Assembly: GCA_963820965.1 (NCBI GenBank) | Contig: CAWGCC010000031.1 | Location: 62,001 to 126,000 of the forward strand | Direction of reading: 5' to 3' | Origin: DATEDA01 sp963820965 | Lineage (GTDB): Bacteria; Pseudomonadota; Gammaproteobacteria; Burkholderiales; SG8-39 | Length of the DNA stretch: 64,000 bases | Shown: piece after piece, positions 20,703-29,150 of the stretch | Position numbering within the stretch: position 1 is the stretch's first letter | Layout of the letters: the number at the start of each line of letters is the position of its first letter | The notes under the pieces: model-generated | What the model saw: the letters and a program-made list of their open reading frames with translations, nothing else | What the model was told of the DNA's origin: nothing | Databases searched by the model: none | Position numbers and translations under genes: made by a program

Positions 20703-21017
20703 ATGGGCGATCCGATGAAGATCCGCGCGAAGCTCGACCGCGACGTGCTCGACGTGCGCGTGCTGATGGCGCATCCGATGGAGACCGGGCAGCGGAAGGA
20801 CGGCGCCGGGAACGTGATCCCGCTGCATTTCATCCAGACGATCACCGCGCAGCTCAACGGCAAGCCGGTCTTCCAGGGCGAGACGAGCCAGGCGGTGTCG
20901 CGCAACCCCGTGTTCGGGTTCAAGGTGAAAGGCGCGAAGGCGGGCGACAAGCTCACGATCACGTGGACCGACAACAAGGGCGACAAGCGGACCGACGAGA
21001 CGACGGTAGCCGGCTGA
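20703..21017 (+). CDS. soxZ: SoxZ, partner of SoxY
   Basis: 104 residues, the usual SoxZ length, with KIRAKLDRDVLDVRVLMAHPMETG at the N-terminus and HFIQTITAQLNGKPVF in the centre. It has no signal peptide, as expected, because SoxZ is exported bound to SoxY. It stabilises and positions the SoxY carrier. The ATG at 20703 lies 11 bp after the soxY stop with GAGGAGG overlapping the gap as ribosome-binding site. Confidence 0.96.
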   Translation: MGDPMKIRAKLDRDVLDVRVLMAHPMETGQRKDGAGNVIPLHFIQTITAQLNGKPVFQGETSQAVSRNPVFGFKVKGAKAGDKLTITWTDNKGDKRTDETTVAG

Positions 21018-21078
21018 CCAGCAGAAGCGGCGCCGCGGCCGGGACGCCCCCGCCCCGGTCCTGGAGTTTGGAGGAGCA

Positions 21079-21885
21079 ATGACCACCCGTATCACGCCAG
21101 GCGCAGCCCTCGCCGCCGCGTTGCTCTCGGCTGCGCTGCCAGCCCCCGCGCAGGATCTGAAGGGCTTGCAGATCTACCGCGAGATGTCCGCGCAGGACAA
21201 TCCCGGCGAGCTCTGGGCCGAGCGCGGAAAGGCGCTCTTTCACCAGCCACGCGGGCCGAAGAACGCGAGCCTGGAGGGTTGCGACTTCGGCCTCGGCCCC
21301 GGCCGGGTGAAGGGCGCCTATGCGCGCCTGCCGCGCTACTTCGCCGACACCGATCGCGTCCAGGACCTCGAGTCGCGGCTCCTCACCTGCATGGTCACCC
21401 TGCAGGGCTTCAAGGAGGAGGACATCAAGCGCACGGTGTTCGGCACGCTCGACCGGAACTCCGACATGGAGGCGCTCGCCACCTACGTCGCGTCACAGTC
21501 GAACGGAATGAAGTTCGACGTCCGCCTCGATCATCCGAAGGAAAAGATGGCGTACGCGATGGGCGAGACGTTCTTTTTCCGCCGCAACGGTCCGCTCGAC
21601 TTCGCCTGCGCCACCTGCCACGCCGAAGACGACAAGCGCATCCGCCTCCAGGATCTGCCCAACATGCAGGACCCGAAGCAGATCCAGGCGATCATCGGCG
21701 GCTGGCCGGCGTATCGCGGCACGCAGAGCACGGTGCGAACCATGGAGCATCGCCTCTTCGACTGCAACTGGCAGATGCGGCTCCCGCCGCTCGAGTACGC
21801 CTCGGAGTTTCCGATCGCGCTGACGACCTATCTCGCCTACAAGGCGAACGGCGGGCCGATCGAGGCGCCGGGCGTGCGCCGATAG
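21079..21885 (+). CDS. soxA: SoxA, monohaem L-cysteine S-thiosulfotransferase subunit
   Basis: 268 residues with a Sec signal peptide (cleavage near AQA/PAPAQ, about residue 25). A single CxxCH haem site, CATCH, is at 177-181. The expected active-site Cys that becomes a persulfide is Cys 229 in RLFDCNWQMRLPP. In place of the first haem motif of dihaem SoxA there are only single cysteines (68 and 104), which probably form a disulfide. With SoxX it attaches thiosulfate to the SoxY cysteine in the periplasm. GGAGGAGC precedes the ATG. Confidence 0.95.
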   Translation: MTTRITPGAALAAALLSAALPAPAQDLKGLQIYREMSAQDNPGELWAERGKALFHQPRGPKNASLEGCDFGLGPGRVKGAYARLPRYFADTDRVQDLESRLLTCMVTLQGFKEEDIKRTVFGTLDRNSDMEALATYVASQSNGMKFDVRLDHPKEKMAYAMGETFFFRRNGPLDFACATCHAEDDKRIRLQDLPNMQDPKQIQAIIGGWPAYRGTQSTVRTMEHRLFDCNWQMRLPPLEYASEFPIALTTYLAYKANGGPIEAPGVRR

Positions 21886-21899
21886 GAATGGTGGCGTCG

Positions 21900-22541
21900 A
21901 TGAAGCTCACCCGCCTCCCGACCGTTTCGTTCCTCGCGCTCGCCGCGGCGAGCTGCGCGACCCAGCCGCCCGCGCCGACCGCGTCGGACGTGCAGCGCGT
22001 GCTCGATCAGGCCTACGTCACCGCGACGCCGGAGCAGAAGCGCCGCAGCGTGCAGGACGAGCCGCAGGCGATCTGCTCGCGGCAGGCCGCCGGGCAGCAG
22101 CTGAGAGGCGCCGAAGTGCAGAAGGTGGTCGAAGCCTCGCGGGGATCGATCAAGTATCCGGACTCGGGCAAGCTGATGGGCGACTGGAAGGTCGGCCAGC
22201 GCCTCGCGCTCGACGGCTACGGAATGCGCCTCCTGCCGCGCGGCGGCGGCGACGTCACACCGAACCGCCCGAACGGTGCGAACTGCTACGCCTGCCACCA
22301 GCTCGATCCGAAAGAGGTGAACGCCGGCAACCTCGGCGCGAGCCTCGCCGGCTTCGGCACCGCGCGCGGCAACGGCCCCGACGTGCAGAAGTACGTCTAC
22401 GAGAAGGTCTACAACGCCTGGGCGTTCTTTCCCTGCTCGACCATGCCGCGGATGGGCGCGAACGGGTTCCTCACGCCCGAGCAGATCGCGGACGTCGTGG
22501 CGTTCGTGCTCGACCCCGAGTCGCCGGTGAACAAGCGGTGA
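21900..22541 (+). CDS. soxX: SoxX, c-type cytochrome subunit, possible lipoprotein
   Basis: 213 residues from the ATG at 21900; an ATG at 21888 is four codons earlier. A short hydrophobic signal ends in LAAASC (Cys 19), which fits a permissive lipobox, so the protein may be lipid-anchored. The haem-binding motif CYACH lies at 129-133 and a likely Met ligand in CSTMPRMG. The N-terminal extension of about 100 residues before the haem domain is typical of the longer SoxX form. It pairs with SoxA and passes electrons onward. It lies between soxA and soxB. Confidence 0.93.
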   Translation: MKLTRLPTVSFLALAAASCATQPPAPTASDVQRVLDQAYVTATPEQKRRSVQDEPQAICSRQAAGQQLRGAEVQKVVEASRGSIKYPDSGKLMGDWKVGQRLALDGYGMRLLPRGGGDVTPNRPNGANCYACHQLDPKEVNAGNLGASLAGFGTARGNGPDVQKYVYEKVYNAWAFFPCSTMPRMGANGFLTPEQIADVVAFVLDPESPVNKR

Positions 22542-22560
22542 GTCGCGCCGCGCCGCGGCC

Positions 22561-24271
22561 ATGAACCGGCGCGAGTTCCTCGAGGTACTGGCCGCGGGCG
22601 CCGCCGCCGGGCTCGCGCTCGACGCGCCCTCGGCGCTCGGGCAAGCCGATGGCGATGCGCTGTACCGCGTCCCACGATTCGGCAACGTCTCGCTCCTGCA
22701 CGTCACCGACAGCCACGCGCAGCTGCTGCCGGTGTGGTTCCGGGAACCGAGCGTGAACATCGGCGTCGGGGACGCCGCGGGACGGCCGCCGCATCTCGTG
22801 GGTGACCATCTCCTGACGGCGTTCGGCATCGCGCCGGGCTCGCCTCAGGCGTACGCCTTCACCTATCTCGATTTCGAGCGCGCCGCGCGCACCTACGGCA
22901 GGATCGGCGGTTACGCGCACCTCGCGACGCTGGTGAAGCGCATCCGCGCCGAGCGGCCCGGCGCGCTCCTCCTCGACGGCGGCGATGCCTGGCAGGGATC
23001 GGGGCTCGCGCTCTGGACCAAGGGCGCGGACATGATCGCGGCGCAGCTCGCGCTCGGCGTCGACGTGATGACCGCGCACTGGGAGTTCACCTACGGCGCG
23101 GAGCGGGTGCAGCAGGCGGTGGCGAAGGAGCTCGGCGGCCGGGTCGAGTTCGTTGCGCAGAACGTCAAGACCCGGGACTTCGGTGACCCGGTGTTCGTGC
23201 CCTGGGTGATGCACGAGATCAACGGCGTTCCGGTGGCGGTGATCGGCCAGGCGTTCCCCTACACGCCGATCGCCAACCCGCGCCACTTCGTGCCGGAGTG
23301 GACCTTCGGCATCCAGGAGGAAGCGTTGCAGGACCACGTCGATGTTGCGCGCGCAAAGGGCGCGCAGGTCGTCGTCCTCCTCTCGCACAACGGCGTGGAC
23401 GTGGACCTCAAGCTCGCCTCGCGCGTGCGCGGGATCGACTCGATCCTCGGCGGCCATACCCACGACGCCGTGCCGCAGGCAGTGGTGGTGAAGAATCCCG
23501 GCGGCAGGACGATCGTGACCAACGCCGGTTCGAACGGGAAGTTCCTCGGCGTGCTCGACCTCGACGTGCGCGGGGGGCGGATCGTGGACTTTCGCTACCG
23601 CCTCTTGCCGGTGTTCGCGAACCTGCTGCCCGCCGACCCGTCGATGCAGACGCTGATCCGCGAGCTGCGCGCGCCGCATGCGGCAAAGCTCGGCGAGAAG
23701 CTCGCGGTCTCGGAGGAGCTGCTCTACCGGCGCGGCAACTTCAACGGCAGCTTTGACCAGGTCATCCTCGACGCGATGATGGCGGTCAAGGGCGCGGAGA
23801 TCGCGTTCTCCCCCGGCTTTCGCTGGGGCACCTCGGTCCTGTCGGGCGAGGCGATCACGATGGAGCATGTGCTCGACCAGACGGCGATCACCTACCCGCA
23901 ATGCACGCTGAACGAGCTGATCGGCGGGGAGATCAAGGCGATCCTGGAAGATGTCTGCGACAACCTGTTCAACCCGGATCCCTACCTGCAGCAGGGTGGC
24001 GACATGGTGCGCACCGGCGGCCTGACCTTCACATGCGCGCCAGCGGCGCAGATGGGACGCCGGATCTCGGAGCTTCGCGTGGGCGGCAAGCCGCTCGAGG
24101 CGGACCGTCGTTACAAGGTCGCCGGCTGGGCCTCGGTGCAGGAGCACCCGCAGGGCGAACCGATCTGGGAGGTGGTCGCGACGTATCTTCGGGACCGGCG
24201 GGTGATCCCGCCGCAGCGACCTGAACGTGCCGCGCGTCGAGGGCGTCGTCGGGAACCCAGGGTGGGGGTGA
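22561..24271 (+). CDS. soxB: SoxB, sulfate-releasing thiol hydrolase, frameshifted at C-terminus
   Basis: A twin-arginine signal (NRREFLEVLAAGAAAG) is followed by a metallophosphoesterase-type domain with dimanganese motifs VTDSHAQ, LLDGGDAWQGS, HWEFTYG, LLSHNGVD and LGGHTHD, and a 5'-nucleotidase C-terminal domain. SoxB hydrolyses the S-sulfonate from SoxY, releasing sulfate. After RDRRVIPP (about 24215) the frame shifts: an extra base puts the family-typical ending DLNVPRVEGVVGNPG in another frame, stopping at the TGA at 24269-24271. The unshifted frame runs to 24741 as Arg-rich nonsense. The corrected length, about 569 residues, matches SoxB. Confidence 0.9.
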
Positions 24272-24753
24272 GCCACCCGGCGCAGGCGCGCCGCGCAGCC
24301 GCGCCAACTCTCGACCGAGCCGCCGCTGGCGACGTCACGGGAATTTCCCCTCCGGCCTTGCCCAGACGCCGCGCAACTCAGTGGCTAAGGTATGTGCAGC
24401 GGTCGCACGGAGACCCGGCCAACGCGAGGCGCCGCATGCAAGCCGCTGCTCTGATCTACGCCATCGGGCGTGGCGTTCTCGGCACGCAGGCACGCACGAC
24501 ACGACACACGACCCGAACGCGCGGCGCGGTCAATGCGCGATCGTCGATCGGACTCTGCCGGGTAGTAGCGTGTTGGCTACAATGCCGCGAGGCGAACGGA
24601 TTCTCGCCATCTTCTTCGCTTGCGACTTACGTTGATGGAACCACGAGTTCTACCTGCCGGGCCGCGTGCCGGCGTAGCGGCCCGTGTTGCAGGGAGGTGC
24701 GCAATCGCAGCCGTTCAACGCGCGCGGGGCGGCGCGCCTAGTGACCTTCAGCC
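24272..24753 (+). other. intergenic region after soxB, no gene seen
   Basis: About 480 bp between the corrected soxB stop and the GT61 gene. An open frame crosses the first part only because of the soxB frameshift; its translation is Arg/Thr-rich without resemblance to any family. No soxCD, tRNA or strong terminator hairpin was recognised. The end of the region should hold the promoter of the glycosyltransferase gene. Confidence 0.45.
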
Positions 24754-26052
24754 ATGCTTCGGCTGATTCTGCGCGTGCTGCAGCACCTGCAGCGGCCGCA
24801 CTGGGCGCAGGTTTTCCTCGATCGGTGGGCACGCCTCACGAAAGACCCACGGGCGTACCGCGAGCTCGCCGCCGTTTCTCTTGCGCTCGGCGACCAAAGT
24901 GCGGTGGTACGTGCCTGCGAAGCGATGGTAGCGCTCGACCCGCAAGACGCCGACGCCATCTGGAACCTCGCGCTCTTCAAGCTGAAGGGCGATACGCCGG
25001 CAGCGGCCGCGCCGCTCTTCGCCCGCCACCGGGCGCTCCGAACCGGCATCCTGCCGGAGATGCGCGCCTGCCGGGTCTCGCTGATGGACCCCGCGCGGGC
25101 GGCGCGGGGCGAGCCGTACGTTGCGACGCTGGAGGACGTCCTCGTTGATACCGGCTATTGGTCGGTCATCCACGGCGACCGTCTCTACTGCCGCGAGACT
25201 CACGACCGCACGATCTCCAACGCGCCGTTCGTCAGCGGGCGCATTTCACGCGACGGACAGGTAGTGATCGTGTCGGTCGCCGAACCGGCGGTGACGGTGG
25301 AGGAGTCTTGCGTGCTCCTGGGGGGCGACGACAATTATTCCCATTGGTTATCGCGCAACCTCCTGAAGCTCGCGCTGCTCGAGGGCGCGCCGGAGCAGAA
25401 GCTGCCGCTGCTCGTGAACGCGGACCTGCGCGGCTACCAGCGCGAGTACCTCGCGGCGCTCGGCATCGACGAGGCCCGTCTCGTCAAGGTGCCGCGCGAG
25501 CAGTTCGTCCGCTGCCGGCGGCTGGTGGTGCCTACGCTGCTGCGCAATCACCCGCGGATGCCGGTTGGCATCGAGTGGATCCGCGCCCGGCTTGCGCGCT
25601 TCCTGGCACCGCCCGACGAAGCGACCGATCTCGTCTACTTGTCGCGGCGCGACAGCGACGTGCGGCGGCTGCTCAACGACGCCGAGCTCGCGGCGGCGCT
25701 CGAGGCGGAGGGTGTTCGCACCCTGGTAGCCTCCGAGTTGCCCGTGAGCGAGCAGATCCGCGCGTTCTCGCGCGCGCGGGTATTAGTGTCGCCCCATGGC
25801 GCGGGACTCACGAACCTCATCTTCGCGCCGCGCGGAGCGCTCGTGATCGAGATCGCGAGCGCGAACATCTCGCACATGGACGACTTCCGGGTGATCACCC
25901 GGCACATGGGCCAGCGCGTGGTGACGCTCGTCTCGAGCGACCTCGACCCGGAGTCGGACGACCAGGACTCGATGCACCGCGACTACCGCGTCAGCGTGGC
26001 GGAAGTGCTCGCTACGTTGCGGCGCGAGCTTGGGCAGGTAGCAGCGCGCTGA
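24754..26052 (+). CDS. GT61-family (DUF563) glycosyltransferase with N-terminal TPR-like region
   Basis: 432 residues. The first roughly 100 residues form TPR-like helices (DPRAYRELAAVSLALGDQSAVVRACEAMVALDPQDADAIWNLALFKL shape). The remainder matches GT61/DUF563: DDNYSHWL, VYLSRRDSDVRRLLNDAEL, and the diagnostic VSPHGAGLTNLIFAPRGALVIEI. These enzymes transfer sugars such as xylose or GlcNAc to polysaccharide or protein in the cytosol. It starts the block that includes the pilin and three TPR-glycosyltransferases, but is on the opposite strand from them. The acceptor is unknown. Confidence 0.85.
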   Translation: MLRLILRVLQHLQRPHWAQVFLDRWARLTKDPRAYRELAAVSLALGDQSAVVRACEAMVALDPQDADAIWNLALFKLKGDTPAAAAPLFARHRALRTGILPEMRACRVSLMDPARAARGEPYVATLEDVLVDTGYWSVIHGDRLYCRETHDRTISNAPFVSGRISRDGQVVIVSVAEPAVTVEESCVLLGGDDNYSHWLSRNLLKLALLEGAPEQKLPLLVNADLRGYQREYLAALGIDEARLVKVPREQFVRCRRLVVPTLLRNHPRMPVGIEWIRARLARFLAPPDEATDLVYLSRRDSDVRRLLNDAELAAALEAEGVRTLVASELPVSEQIRAFSRARVLVSPHGAGLTNLIFAPRGALVIEIASANISHMDDFRVITRHMGQRVVTLVSSDLDPESDDQDSMHRDYRVSVAEVLATLRRELGQVAAR

Positions 26053-26187
26053 GCGCCGGCGCCCCGCCGCAGCCTGCGTTGCGATATCGGTGCGGATGTC
26101 GTCGTGTGCCGGCTGCAGACGTCGAAGGCCCCCGTGTCGAAGGTGAGCGACTCGCTTCCGGCCGCGAAGCAGCACGCCGGGCGCACC

Positions 26188-26221
26188 AAAAAAAAGAGAG
26201 CCCCTCTCGCGAGGGGCTCTC
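26188..26221 (-). terminator. Rho-independent terminator of the pilin gene
   Basis: A perfect 11-bp stem (GAGAGCCCCTC, 26196-26206, with its complement at 26211-26221) and a 4-nt TCGC loop. On the minus strand it is followed by eight T residues (A-run at 26188-26195). It sits about 35 bp past the pilin stop, so pilA is probably transcribed alone. Confidence 0.93.
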
Positions 26222-26254
26222 CGGCGTATTGTCGAGCTGTGTGTACCGATCCGC

Positions 26255-26668
26255 TTAGCGGCAGGTCGACGGCATGAACTTCGCCGGCGTGCCGGTGCAC
26301 GACCACGTCACGGTGTTCGCGGTCGCGTTCCACACCGGCGTCAGAACGATCGTGACCACCGTGCCCACCGAGGTTCCGCCGCCATCGCCGGCGAGAGTGA
26401 TCACACCGCCATCGGTCACGGAACCACCGGTGACCTTGCCGTACGTCGTGATCGTCAGCCCCAGGCCCGCGGACCCGAGCCCGTTGTCGGTCTGCGCCTT
26501 TTCGGTGACCGACGTGCGCTGGTTCGAGGCCGCCAGCACAAGCTCGGACACCTTCGCACGGATGGTGTAGTCCTGATAAGCCGGCAGCGCGACCGCGGCC
26601 AGGATACCGATGATCGCGACCACGATCATCAGTTCGATCAGGGTGAAGCCCTTCTGAATCGTCTTCAT
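26255..26668 (-). CDS. pilA: type IV major pilin, PilA-like
   Basis: 137 residues. A short leader, MKTIQKG, is followed by the prepilin peptidase site G/FTLIELMIVVAIIGILAAVALPAYQDY; glutamate 5 of the mature protein is present. Two cysteines near the C-terminus (SC and TC, 13 residues apart) should close the D-region loop. The mature domain is short and Gly/Thr-rich. GGGAGAAATTGC precedes the ATG at 26668. It is flanked by a terminator downstream and a sigma-54-type promoter upstream, as expected for a pilR-controlled pilin. Three TPR-glycosyltransferase genes lie upstream on the same strand. Confidence 0.95.
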   Translation of the reverse strand: MKTIQKGFTLIELMIVVAIIGILAAVALPAYQDYTIRAKVSELVLAASNQRTSVTEKAQTDNGLGSAGLGLTITTYGKVTGGSVTDGGVITLAGDGGGTSVGTVVTIVLTPVWNATANTVTWSCTGTPAKFMPSTCR

Positions 26669-26722
26669 GCAATTTCTCCCAGAGTGAATGCGGCAGCAAA
26701 TCTCCGCCACGCTTGATCTAAC

Positions 26723-26738
26723 GCAGACTCCGTGCCAA
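26723..26738 (-). promoter_or_regulatory. sigma-54-type promoter of pilA
   Basis: The minus strand reads TTGGCACGGAGTCTGC: the -24 element TGGCAC, five bases, then CTGC in place of TTGC at -12, one mismatch to consensus. It lies about 55 bp before the pilA ATG, giving a 5' leader of roughly 45 nt. Sigma-54 control of pilA by PilR is well established in proteobacteria. The PilS/PilR genes are not in this window. Confidence 0.8.
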
Positions 26739-26879
26739 TCGACGGTTCGCCCGCGATGGCACGTCGTAACCCATTGTTCCGTCACGCCTTATCCTTGCAG
26801 AGCCGCGCGTGGCCAGGACGAACCGTGATATTTTCCGTCTTCTCGCGCCGGCCGGTGGCCGCAAGGGTGACGTGCATCG

Positions 26880-29150
26880 TCAGTTCGAGGCGGTCACCGG
26901 CAGCGTGCGAAACTCGTCGGTCAGCGTGTCGCGAATACGACCGATCGCATCGCCCCAATCGCCGGGGTGCGCCTGGCGGAATAGCCGGACCGTCGGATAC
27001 CAGGGCATGCGATCGCCCATCAAGCCATAGCGCCATTCCGGCGACGCCGGAACGACCACCCGTACGGGTCGTCCGAGCGCGCCGCCCAGATGAATGATCG
27101 CCGTGCACACCGAGACGATAGCGTCGAGCGCGCACACGAGCGCTGCTGTTTCATCGTAGTCGTCGATCGCCTCCGCCCAGTGGTGCACGCGGACATCCCG
27201 GGCGGAGTGGAAAGCTTCGAGCTCGTTGGCAGCATCAGGGTGATACTGCACGCTGACGAACGCCGCGCCGTCGATCCCGAGGACGGGGAGCCAATCGGCA
27301 AGCGCGATCGAGCGCAGCCGCGTCCGCGTGCGGCTGGACCCACCGCGCCAGGAGAATCCGATCTTCGGGCCGGGTCCGAGCGTAGCGAGCCGCTTGCGCC
27401 AGTACGCGATGCGTTGCGGATCGGCGCGAAGATACCCGGAGTGTGCGGGAAAGCTTGCGCTCGTCCGGCGGAGATAACTCGCAACGGTGCCGCACGCAGC
27501 TTGGACGTCGATCCGCGGCGCCGCGGCGAGCCAGTCGGGTGCATCCGCTTGGTTGCGGCCAACGACGCTCGCGCCCGGGAATGAACGAAGGAAGAGCTTC
27601 TCGAGCTTGGGCGAGCATTCGATGACGAGATGCCCGACCCTTCGCTGCAGCTCGTGGTAGCAGGACGCGAACATGATCTCGTCGCCGAGCCCCTGCTCCG
27701 CGTAGACGAGCAGGGTTCTGCCGGCGATATCGCCCCCGTCCCAGACCGGAAAGTCAAACGGTCGCCGCACGACGTCCGGACTCTTCCAGCGATGCTCGTA
27801 GAACTCCCAGGCGTGCTCCCAGTCGGCGCAAAGGAGGCGCGCGCATGTGATGTTCCACAACGCCTCGTCGTCGAGCCCGAGGTCGCTCGAAACCACGCCC
27901 TCGAAACATTTCATCGCCCGCTCGGGATCGCGCTGGTCGAGTGCGACGAGTCCGGCGTGAGTCAGCGCGTGGAGATACCCGGGATCGACCTCCAGGGCCC
28001 GGTCGAACGCCGCCCGCGCCTCGCCGTAGCGTCCGAGGTCGCGATAGACCTGCCCGAGCCTGGTCCAGAGCTCAGCCGAGGCTGGCGCAAGCTCGAGGGC
28101 GTGTTTGAACTGCGCCTCGGCTTCCTCCAGGCGGTAGAGCTGCTGGAGCGCGCGGGCGAGCCCCGCCACCGCCTGCGGGTGGTCGGGCGCGAGCGCCAAC
28201 GCACCGCCGAACGCCTCGGCGGCTTCGGTCCAGCGCTTGCCTTCCGCGTGCGCAACCCCGAGGTTCACGTGCGCGGCTACCAGGCTTGGGTCGTAGTGCA
28301 GCGCGAGCCGTAGCGCGTCGACTGCGTCCTCGTACCTGCCGGCACGTGCGTACGCGAGCCCGAGGTTGCTCTGGAGTCCGGCGTCTTCCGGTGCAAGGTC
28401 AGCGGCACGCTCAAGCCACCCGGCCGCCGCTACCGCTTCGTTGCGGTTCAGCGCGAGGAGGCCGAGCGACTGCAATGTGGCGAGGTGCCTCGGATGACGC
28501 GCCGCGCTGCCTTCGAGGACCGCGATCGCTTCCTCGTTCTTCCCCTGAGCACCGAGCGCAACCACCAGGTCGTGCGCGACATCGGGGTCGTCTGCCGCGG
28601 CGAGTGCCGCGCGGAGGAGTTGCTCCGCGTCGGCGAAGTCTCCCAGCGCGCTTGCTGCCCGGCCGGCGTGGCGTGCCGCAGCCACGTTTCCCGGCTCGCC
28701 CGCCAGCACGCGCTTGAAGCGCAGGAGTGCGCTGTCGAATGCGCGCTGGGAGACGTCGAGCAGCCCCAGGTTGATGAGTCCCGGCGCGAAGTCCGCGTCG
28801 GCCGCGAGCGCCTGCTCGTAAAGCCGCCGTGCGGCGACCGCCTCGCCACCCGCGAGCAGGACATTCGCGAGATCGCTCGCGACACCGGGGTCCGCGGGCC
28901 GGACGTCGAGGGCGCGTCGAAGGTAGCGCTCAGCCTCGACGAGCCGCCCGGCCGCGGCGAGCGCGACGCCGCACCGCTGGAGCAGGGCCGCGTCGTCCGG
29001 CGCCGCGGCAACAGCGTTCTCGAGTTCGCGCACCGCACGCGTCACATCGCCGTCGCGCAGTGCAGAAAATCCCGCCTCGAGGTCGCGAGTCACGCCCTCG
29101 CGCGTAGCCCCGCCGCCACGGTTCAGCAACCCTCTCAATAGGCTCAGCAC
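26880..29150 (-). CDS. TPR-repeat glycosyltransferase, paralogue 1
   Basis: 756 residues from the GTG at 29150. The N-terminal two thirds is a long TPR array of about 12 repeats (for example DDAALLQRCGVALAAAGRLVEA). The C-terminal third is a GT-B-like catalytic domain with LVYAEQGLGDEIMFASC, GYLRADPQR, GPKIGFSWRGG, and VSVCTAIIHLGGALGRPV, related to heptosyltransferase/OGT-like enzymes often annotated as TPR protein glycosyltransferases. It overlaps the stop of the next TPR-glycosyltransferase by 7 bp. Protein or polysaccharide glycosylation is inferred; the neighbouring pilin is a candidate acceptor. Confidence 0.85.
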   Translation of the reverse strand: MLSLLRGLLNRGGGATREGVTRDLEAGFSALRDGDVTRAVRELENAVAAAPDDAALLQRCGVALAAAGRLVEAERYLRRALDVRPADPGVASDLANVLLAGGEAVAARRLYEQALAADADFAPGLINLGLLDVSQRAFDSALLRFKRVLAGEPGNVAAARHAGRAASALGDFADAEQLLRAALAAADDPDVAHDLVVALGAQGKNEEAIAVLEGSAARHPRHLATLQSLGLLALNRNEAVAAAGWLERAADLAPEDAGLQSNLGLAYARAGRYEDAVDALRLALHYDPSLVAAHVNLGVAHAEGKRWTEAAEAFGGALALAPDHPQAVAGLARALQQLYRLEEAEAQFKHALELAPASAELWTRLGQVYRDLGRYGEARAAFDRALEVDPGYLHALTHAGLVALDQRDPERAMKCFEGVVSSDLGLDDEALWNITCARLLCADWEHAWEFYEHRWKSPDVVRRPFDFPVWDGGDIAGRTLLVYAEQGLGDEIMFASCYHELQRRVGHLVIECSPKLEKLFLRSFPGASVVGRNQADAPDWLAAAPRIDVQAACGTVASYLRRTSASFPAHSGYLRADPQRIAYWRKRLATLGPGPKIGFSWRGGSSRTRTRLRSIALADWLPVLGIDGAAFVSVQYHPDAANELEAFHSARDVRVHHWAEAIDDYDETAALVCALDAIVSVCTAIIHLGGALGRPVRVVVPASPEWRYGLMGDRMPWYPTVRLFRQAHPGDWGDAIGRIRDTLTDEFRTLPVTASN

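Noticed and set aside
24272..24741. C-terminal extension of SoxB of about 157 residues
   Set aside because: It is a read-through of the frameshift; the natural SoxB ending is present in the next frame and stops at 24271.
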